Source: Massospora cicadina (lineage: Eukaryota > Entomophthoromycota > Entomophthoromycetes > Entomophthorales > Entomophthoraceae). From it: a DNA stretch of 64,000 bases. Both the position numbers and the translations under genes were made by a program. The notes under the pieces are model-generated. The model had not been told where the DNA came from and did not search any database. It saw only the letters and a list, made by a program, of their open reading frames with translations. The stretch is taken from positions 45,510-109,509 of the forward strand of contig JAKSZP010009499.1 in NCBI GenBank assembly GCA_022478985.1, in the 5' to 3' direction. The first letter of the stretch is position 1; each line of letters starts with the position of its first letter. Shown piece by piece: positions 58,501 through 64,000 of this stretch.

Positions 58501-59141
58501 AGATGTGGGGTTGGAATTTCTCTGGCACTAGAATAAGGTCAATGCGGGTCATGGACCATAATTGGCTGTTGTGGATGTGGGGATGCGTCATGTTTTCGAG
58601 CAGTGGGGCATGTCACAGCAGCGCATCCATTAACCCAAGGGTGGCTTTTAGAACGCGTAGTTCTACGTGACCCTGTAGGGCGTGGGGTGAGGGCGGCCAC
58701 CGGTCCGAGGTGAGGTTAGCCAACAGTTCATGTCGCCAATTAGGAAAGAATCGGGGGGTAGCAGGAGGGATTTGACCGACAAGAAAAATTCCTGATGCTC
58801 TTGTGCACCGTTTGGGGCATAAATGTTGACAATTGTGTGTGCAACATTGGCCCATGAGAAGGTGACAATGAGCACTTGGTCATTTAGGAATGTTTCTGAA
58901 GATGTAAATTTGAAAAATTGTTTTTCCAAATTAGCACCCCACAGTGCTTCGACCAAAAGGATAGGGATGGTAGGAGCATTGTTTTCCAAGCTTCCTCGGA
59001 ACCTCGTGGACAGTAGGTTTCCTGGATGGCCAGGATATCCACGGGTAAATTATTTTGTAAAAAACTCAGTTTCCTAGCCCGGGATGGGGAGGCCTTGAGT
59101 CCGGCGATATTCAGCATCCCTAGAGTGAAGGTTTCCCCCAT
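55518..59141 (-). pseudogene. LINE-A copy B ORF2: endonuclease, RT, zinc ribbon
   Basis: The start ATG at 59141 (MGETFTLGMLNIAGLKASPS) overlaps the ORF1 end by about 68 bp in another frame. Endonuclease: DILAIQETYCPRGSEE, NIYAPNGAQEH, LIGDMNCWL, TRIDLILVP, then SNH and TGA (58468-58460). A second TGA lies at 58615-58613. Both TGAs are in copy A too. RT: two long frames (57771-57238, 56958-55708) with NWRPISLTNTDTKI, FLDQQKAYDRV, GLRQGDPLSPLL and AFADDCVVGV intact. Single-base indels at 57250 (GCGC to GCC against copy A) and about 56860 break the frame. The zinc ribbon is CVVCGQYGTLFHSLEKC. Confidence 0.9.
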
Positions 59142-60559
59142 CGCACCTTAGGTGCGAGGGGTGGGCCCCTGGCCCACCAGCCTCTTCCAGGTCCCCACGG
59201 GCTTTCACAGCAGCGTGGGTATTAGCAGCAACGCTATTGGGGTTTTTGTTAATTTTTGTGGAAAGAGTCGCGTTGGCTTTGGCCTTCACTTTTTGTTTTC
59301 CTGATGTCAGACGAATTTTTTGCGGTGCAGATAAGTATGGTGCACCGTCGAATGGGGCAAAAAAAATTTTTGGTTGGGATAGGTCCCAAGTTGGTTTTGA
59401 CCAGGGCTTGGGTGCAGCGATTGGGTGAGATCGAATCTCCCATCAGATCCTCAGATTGAGTGGCCCGTTCAGCTTGGGCCTCCCAATCTGATTGGGTGAT
59501 GGATTCCCAAGTTGCTTCCGCCGCAAAGGTCTCCATGTCCTCCTGGCGTTGTGAGTGTGGGATGGTGGTGGTGACCTTGGCCGCTTCCTTGGCCGCGGTC
59601 CTACGGGCCTGCTTGGCCTTCTTCTGCTCCTGCGGGGAGATGGGCTTTACCAATAGGTAGCAGCCTTATGCTCCCCACGGGAAAGCCTCTTTGGTGCTTG
59701 CGGTTGGTTCATAGTGCGCCTCTCCGCTGGCTATGGCCGCCGAGGGGTGCTCTTGGAATGTAATGCCCTCTTTGATGGGACATGCATGTGCCTTATGGCC
59801 GAACACATCACAGTGGGTGCAAATGGGGGGCGCGCTGTCCACGGTTACCTGGAATGGGTGGGTGGTGTGCCCTGCAATGTCAATAAAGGTGGAGTGCGGG
59901 ATCTGGGTTAGGTCCTTCGCAATCTCCTCAGTTGGGGTCAGAACTGCGATGGCTTTGCCGGTGCACAGGTGTGGCATCAGCATGAAACGTTGCATTTCAA
60001 AAAGATTGTATTTCGCTGTATATGGCGAGACCATCTTTCAGGTGTTGCTCCAAAATGTCACGTTTTACCGTAGTAGGCAAAAAGTCAAACGTGAGGAAAA
60101 TTTGGTTTGATTTTATCCATCTGGTGCGTTTAGTTTCGACGACCCATTGCCCTTTGGGGAGGTCAACCACTACGAGCACCACTGCAGCCTCGTCTGCTGC
60201 TATTTTGCTTTCAAAACCTAGGTCCAGCCAACCGCGCAACATGGAGTGAGGTGCAACGTACACCGCGGTTGGGAAAATTTTGTGTACATCTTCACAAAAT
60301 TTTTCCCATAGAGCCATTTTTTGGATGTCCAGATACACACAGACTCCAAATTCCACCGACGAAAGTGGCTGGGAATGTGGCGTGTTGATGTACTGGTTGC
60401 ATTGTGCTTGCCACGCGAGTATCTCTGGGGAAATTGTGACCGCCAGTTTTTTTAGATTTTTTTCTATTCCGCCAGATTCTCCGGGCGTTTTTGAACGTTA
60501 GAGGCCGCGGGCCTTCCGCCTGCTCCTCTTGCCTTGCTTGCCCAACTGCTCCCAGACAT
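59074..60559 (-). pseudogene. LINE-A copy B ORF1: RRM-like, zinc-knuckle Gag protein
   Basis: The start ATG at 60559 is the counterpart of 31562 in copy A. A missing base near 60485 and an extra T near 60003 (T5 for T4, after EIQSF) break the frame at places different from copy A. The RRM-like core (NQIFLTFDFLPTT; GKAIAVLTP) and intact zinc knuckle CTHCDVFGHKAHAC (about 59825) are present. The Lys-rich tail (KVKAKANATLSTKIN) reads through to 59074, overlapping ORF2, which probably shows the ancestral ORF1/ORF2 arrangement. Confidence 0.87.
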
Positions 60560-60654
60560 GGGCGCAGACTAATCCCCTCTATGAGATTATCAAACTAGAT
60601 TTAGTCTTGAATTGAATGGGTTGCAAAAGTGTTTTCAACGAGAAAGAAAAGTTC

Positions 60655-60670
60655 TGTCTGCAAAGTTCTT
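60655..60670. repeat. LINE-A copy B target-site duplication, right copy
   Basis: This is an exact 16-bp repeat of 55370-55385, directly after the LINE 5' end (GAGAAAGAAAAGTTC on the plus strand). Confidence 0.93.
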
Positions 60671-61723
60671 AATAATCTCATTCTGTTTGAATTTAATATT
60701 GAGAAGCTCTTTTTTTCAGGTTTCTAATTTCTCAGGCCATCCAAAATGTTATGTTGCAGAAATTTTAGAATCCTTATAGGACTAATAGTTTCCCAGATAA
60801 GGCATAATGAGGTCACAGCTATGGGCATCTAGTGATTTAATCAGTGCTGATCCTTTTGCATGGTCTGATGCTCCCCTCGTTGCCTTTTCAAATGGCTTGA
60901 GAAAAAGTGAACGTTCCCATACTTATCAAACTTTTTGTAAAATTAGTGGTTGAAGTCAACTCGCCCAGTTTTAGGCATAGTAGTTCTACTTCTTCTTGAA
61001 CGTCTTGATGTATCATCGCTCATAATCAGCCCCCTTTCCTGTTAGGGAGTATTTGGAGTCAGGATTGCTGCCAGGATTCTAGGAATAGAACAGATGTTTG
61101 AAATATCAGTTTCTGCATCGGTGTCAATTCCTGATGATTCAATTTCATGATATTGCTCTGAACTACTGGATTCTTATGCTTGAATTTGGCCCTTAGTTGT
61201 TTTTACAAACTATTTTTGACTGAATGGTCAAAGCTTTTTCCTATTTCTCTTTTGTAAAAGCTGAGTGAGCACTGGAAGCTTTGTTTTTTGAGGGATTTGA
61301 GTTTTTTTAAGTTTGCCATGCTTTTCTTCAAATAAAGCTCGATTGGACGTTATGCTTTTGATGTCTTTAGACATACTGTCTACTCAGAAATTTGCAGTTG
61401 ATAATTGCATTATGAGTTCCAATTCTTGTGAGTAATTTCAGTATTTCTATCCCACAATCTCGACACAAACATTCAAATTTTTGAGATTTCCTCTTTGTTC
61501 AAGGCATCATCCTCATTCCTTAAATAGGATGACTGGTTTTGCTGCATGAGCTTCCCCCACTGTGATAAGATTTTGGGAGTAGAGGTATTAGCTTCAGAGC
61601 CTTGACAGCTGTTAAAGTAATCTGAGATTTCCTTGTTGCTAGTTTTTATCTTGGAGTTGATTTCTCATCTGGCTGAATCTTTCAAAAATTGGTTATGTAC
61701 ATTCATTTTGGAGAGTGTCACCA
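60671..61723 (-). pseudogene. G3 gag, N-terminal part and leader
   Basis: This region lies between the LINE insertion and the PBS, so it should encode most of Gag. No open frame longer than about 60 codons and no motif is visible. It is AT-rich and decayed. The assignment is by position only. Confidence 0.45.
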
Positions 61724-61740
61724 CTTTTTAGTGAGCACCA
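61724..61740 (-). other. G3 primer-binding site
   Basis: On the minus strand TGGTGCTCACTAAAAAG follows the LTR end (TTTAACA) after two bases. The first 12 bases equal those of the G1 and G2 PBS; the rest has diverged. Confidence 0.75.
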
Positions 61741-61742
61741 GT

Positions 61743-62842
61743 TGTTAAATTCTGAGGATAGCTCGCCTGATAATTAAAATCCTACAAGATAAATTGAGAA
61801 AGAAGTTTAGCCAATTAATCCTTGATCATGCCAGTGGCTTATGGTATTATGACAATTTGGAAACTCACTTGGCTTATTAAAATAGCCCTGAATCTTCTGG
61901 TCGATTTCAGGCTTGATATTTTCTTCATAATTGGGAACAACTTCTGAGGCAGGGGTAGATACAAGTTTTGGGGTTTGGCACTTCCAGCTTGTCAGCTCTC
62001 AAAGAAAGGATTCTGAACAAAATCAGGTTAGGAATAAAATAAAATATCTTTTATTAAGAGGGTATTTATTTAATTCCACATTAGGCCAGTAACTGGTATT
62101 TATACCTCTAGGGCATCTCCTGGCCACAATTTGCACAAAATTCACAGATATTTTACTACCTCATTTTGGCCCTTGAACTGATATGAATGAAACCAATTCT
62201 TAGGTTTAAAGGTGGCAAAATACTCTAAAAATTGGGAGGATTTCAGAGACAAAAATTGCGACAAAAACATGCAAAATTATCCTAGGATCTTCTTGACTTG
62301 AGTTTTGTCATACTGCTGACAAAATACACCTTCTTTGAAATTCTTGCATCAATTGAGGTAGATGATGTACCCCTAATCAGGACGTCAGCAGGCCTCTCTC
62401 TTGATAGTACTAGATACTCCCTTATGGGAAGTCCATGTGCATGTGCTATCATGCAGATTATGCATATTGACTTATAAATTTTGACCTGGGTGGAAAAAAG
62501 ATTACATTATCGTTCATCTGCTTTTCCATGGGACTTTTATACGTTAACTTCAGGTCAGTATTGAACGATTTTGTATGCTGAATGTTTGATAATGTTACCT
62601 ATAATTGGGACCAATTGCCAAGATTTGGTGTGATAATAATCAGACATAATGTGCAAGTGAATTTGCCGCAAGCTTTTTGATAAAGTACTTGATCAAATTG
62701 ATATTGAGGTATTCAGCCTAAGCCATGTAGAGGCAATAGACTTTGAGTTTAAAATTAAGGTTTTTGAGCATTGGGAGGATAATTGGCCCAATTTGATGGT
62801 AGTCAAAGGGTTTATTTTTAAATCAACTACCAGAATTTGACA
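61743..62842 (-). repeat. G3 5' LTR
   Basis: 1100 bp; plus-strand ends TGTTAAATTCTG and CAGAATTTGACA. Paired with 49644-50802. It is followed by GGTGT, the right TSD, and the resumption of G2 coding. Confidence 0.88.
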
Positions 62843-62950
62843 GGTGTCTAGCCCAATGGGTTCTCAAACTGCAAGCTTACGATTTTGAGATCCTTCACCA
62901 ACCTGGAGCCAAACACCAAATGAAGATTGCTTATTGAGATTTCTAACAAT
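62843..62950 (+). pseudogene. G2 RNase H, third piece
   Basis: Coding resumes directly after G3: QWVLKLQAYDFEILHQPGAK followed by HQ, the end of a Ty3 RNase H, continuing LREPEG of the second piece. The first five bases (GGTGT) are the TSD copy of GGCAT. Confidence 0.85.
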
Positions 62951-64000
62951 TGTGTTTATGGCGGATTTGAGTGACATAATGTATGATAAAATTCTCAGAG
63001 GTAAATATGATGGTGAACTGCCTCAAGTTATTCAGGTTCGAGATGGAATAAAGGCCAATACTTTCTAGAAAAACGGTGATTTGTAAAAACAGATAGGGAA
63101 TTATACCTTTAAATCCAACGGCTATTCACCTGACTAAATATTATCATGAGCGCACACCAAGCAATTGGACATGGTGGATTATGTAAGATCCTGTAATTGT
63201 TGTGACCTCTGTCCTACTTGGAAAGCATGCAGTTTGATGTGCTTAAAATGATTTCCTGCTGACATATGTGCCAAGTGGAGAAGTCATTCTGCTGAAAGAT
63301 TTCATATTAGTTAGCGAACCCTCACTTTGCTTGGCATATGGTGTCTATCAATGTTGTGGGGCCCCTGATGACTGGAGAAAACTGGTTTAGATATTTTCTG
63401 GTAGCATTTACCACTTGACTAGGTGGGTTGAGGCACAGGCAATAAAGTGATCTGGGGCAGTCACAGTGGCTAAATTTGTGATGGAGTGTATAATTCAGTG
63501 ACATGGCTGTCCTCAATACATCCTTGTGAGCAAGAGAACCAACTTCACCTCACATTTTACTCAAGCTTAACGAACTGATGGCCATCCGTGGGTTCAACAA
63601 CCCCATATCACCCCAAATTTAATGGTACGGTCTAATGATTCAATGGGACACTGGTATATACTTCAGAAGCTGGTAACAGATAGGACCCTCTGATTGGAGT
63701 ACCCTCCTTTCCACCGCCGTCTTCACCTACATCAGTTATCACTTGGCAACAGGGAAGATTCCTTTCCAGTTACTATATGGATACACCCAGATCTACCTAC
63801 ACTTCTCTATGCCTGCATGGAAGATACCGGAAGAATGGAGCCACAACTACTTGACCAACCTAACAAATACCCTGATCAAGATGCAAAGCAAAGCGTATTC
63901 ATTTAGCTTAGCAAATAAGATAAAAAGTTAGGCTGCCAATCAGTTATGTCAAAGTGGGCTAGCTCAGTTCAAAGATGGGACATGGTTATATTCCCCCCTG
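62951..64000 (+). pseudogene. G2 integrase, partial and decayed
   Basis: Around 63160-63190 is a zinc-binding trace. At 63330-63410 a mixed-frame run corresponds to the first catalytic region (AWHMVSINVVGPLMTGEN, with N for the usual Asp), then HLTRWVEAQAIK. At 63500-63560 CPQYILVSKRTNFTSHFTQ is the second catalytic region, with Asp changed (SKRTNF for SDRGTNF type). After 63694 a long frame is open but out of the integrase frame. The domain and the 3' LTR continue outside the window. Confidence 0.7.

Larger units (their letters stand above)
55386..60654 (-). mobile_element. LINE-A copy B, full length
   Basis: The 5269-bp element is bounded by a perfect 16-bp TSD. It aligns end to end with copy A. 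The 3' end is AATAAATTTAA-type with no poly(A). By eye, 56510-56898 against 27500-27890 shows only two single-base indels and no substitution, whereas 59482-59915 against 30481-30915 shows roughly 27 differences, nearly all transitions. It lies on the same strand as its host G3. Confidence 0.93.
49644..62842 (-). mobile_element. G3: Ty3/gypsy element carrying LINE-A copy B
   Basis: The element spans 13.2 kb, or about 7.9 kb without the LINE. Paired LTRs lie at 49644-50802 and 61743-62842. On the minus strand it reads 5' LTR, PBS (61740-61724), gag with a zinc knuckle, protease, RT, RNase H, integrase, polypurine tract, 3' LTR. The TSD is GGCAT/GGTGT, within an Arg codon of G2 RNase H. Its RT is the best kept of the old Ty3 elements here. 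It shares PBS bases and protease sequence with G1. Confidence 0.9.
39524..64000 (+). mobile_element. G2: Ty3/gypsy element, split by G5 and G3, running off the window
   Basis: G2 is present in three pieces: 39524-43575, 49508-49643 and 62843-64000. The order is LTR, PBS, gag region, protease, RT, RNase H (broken twice), then integrase. The pieces belong together because RNase H coding resumes across both insertions: NYNMT, then FRLYLHVVNFIIITD and LRWLQNLREPEG, then QWVLKLQAYDFEILHQPGAK. Each insertion is flanked by a 5-bp TSD. G2 is thus the oldest layer of the right block. Its 3' LTR lies beyond the window. Confidence 0.88.

Noticed and set aside
1..64000. Repeat-induced point mutation (RIP) as the main decay process
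   Set aside because: Differences between LINE-A copies are mostly CG to TG/CA, pointing to CpG deamination; the CpA to TpA signature is seen only occasionally. A computed dinucleotide spectrum would decide.
1..64000. CRISPR arrays, rRNA genes, complete tRNA genes, bacterial-type operons
   Set aside because: None are present: there are no regularly spaced short repeats, no rRNA-like stretch, and the only tRNA-like sequence is the SINE head, which does not form a complete tRNA gene by eye.

Overview
The window is eukaryotic, repeat-dominated DNA with no host gene that I can recognise. It is built almost entirely from retrotransposons: Ty3/gypsy LTR elements, two families of LINEs (APE endonuclease plus RT plus C-terminal zinc ribbon, Tad1-like in layout) and one tRNA-derived SINE. 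A chromodomain-bearing Ty3 element, Tad1-like LINEs and pervasive CpG-to-TpG/CpA decay suggest a fungus with a large genome that methylates transposons. Rust-like basidiomycetes and some early-diverging lineages fit; I cannot name the species, and other eukaryotes are not excluded.

Left block (1-26150). A plus-strand Ty3 remnant (G0) ends in its 3' LTR at 1590-2157. An old minus-strand Ty3 element (G1) runs from its 3' LTR (3339-5247, split by a solo LTR at 4041-4847) through integrase, RT/RNase H, protease and gag to a PBS and 5' LTR (25065 to about 26150). Inside G1 sits a badly decayed full-length plus-strand LINE (LINE-A', 11851-23265). Inside LINE-A' sits a GC-rich, much better preserved minus-strand LINE of another family (LINE-B, 15000-21154) with a perfect 18-bp target-site duplication (TSD).

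Middle block (26377-39523). A full-length minus-strand LINE-A (copy A, 26377-31657) is followed by unclassified plus-strand coding scraps, a SINE with a perfect 19-bp TSD (33612-33887) and a minus-strand Ty3 remnant (G4). The RT and RNase H of G4 are separated by a solo LTR of the G0 family.

Right block (39524-64000). A plus-strand Ty3 element (G2) begins with a 5' LTR and PBS and runs off the window. Its RNase H domain is broken twice: by a 5.9-kb chromodomain Ty3 element (G5, 43576-49507) and, 136 bp further on, by a 13.2-kb minus-strand Ty3 element (G3, 49644-62842). G3 in turn holds a second full-length LINE-A (copy B, 55386-60654) with a 16-bp TSD.

The nesting gives a relative history: G2 before G5 and G3, G3 before LINE-A copy B, and G1 before LINE-A' before LINE-B. 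Base composition agrees, because older layers are AT-rich and CpG-poor while the innermost LINE-B is CpG-rich with nearly open frames. Every pol gene shows disabling lesions, so no element looks autonomous as written. LINE-B is closest, with a handful of single-base frameshifts.
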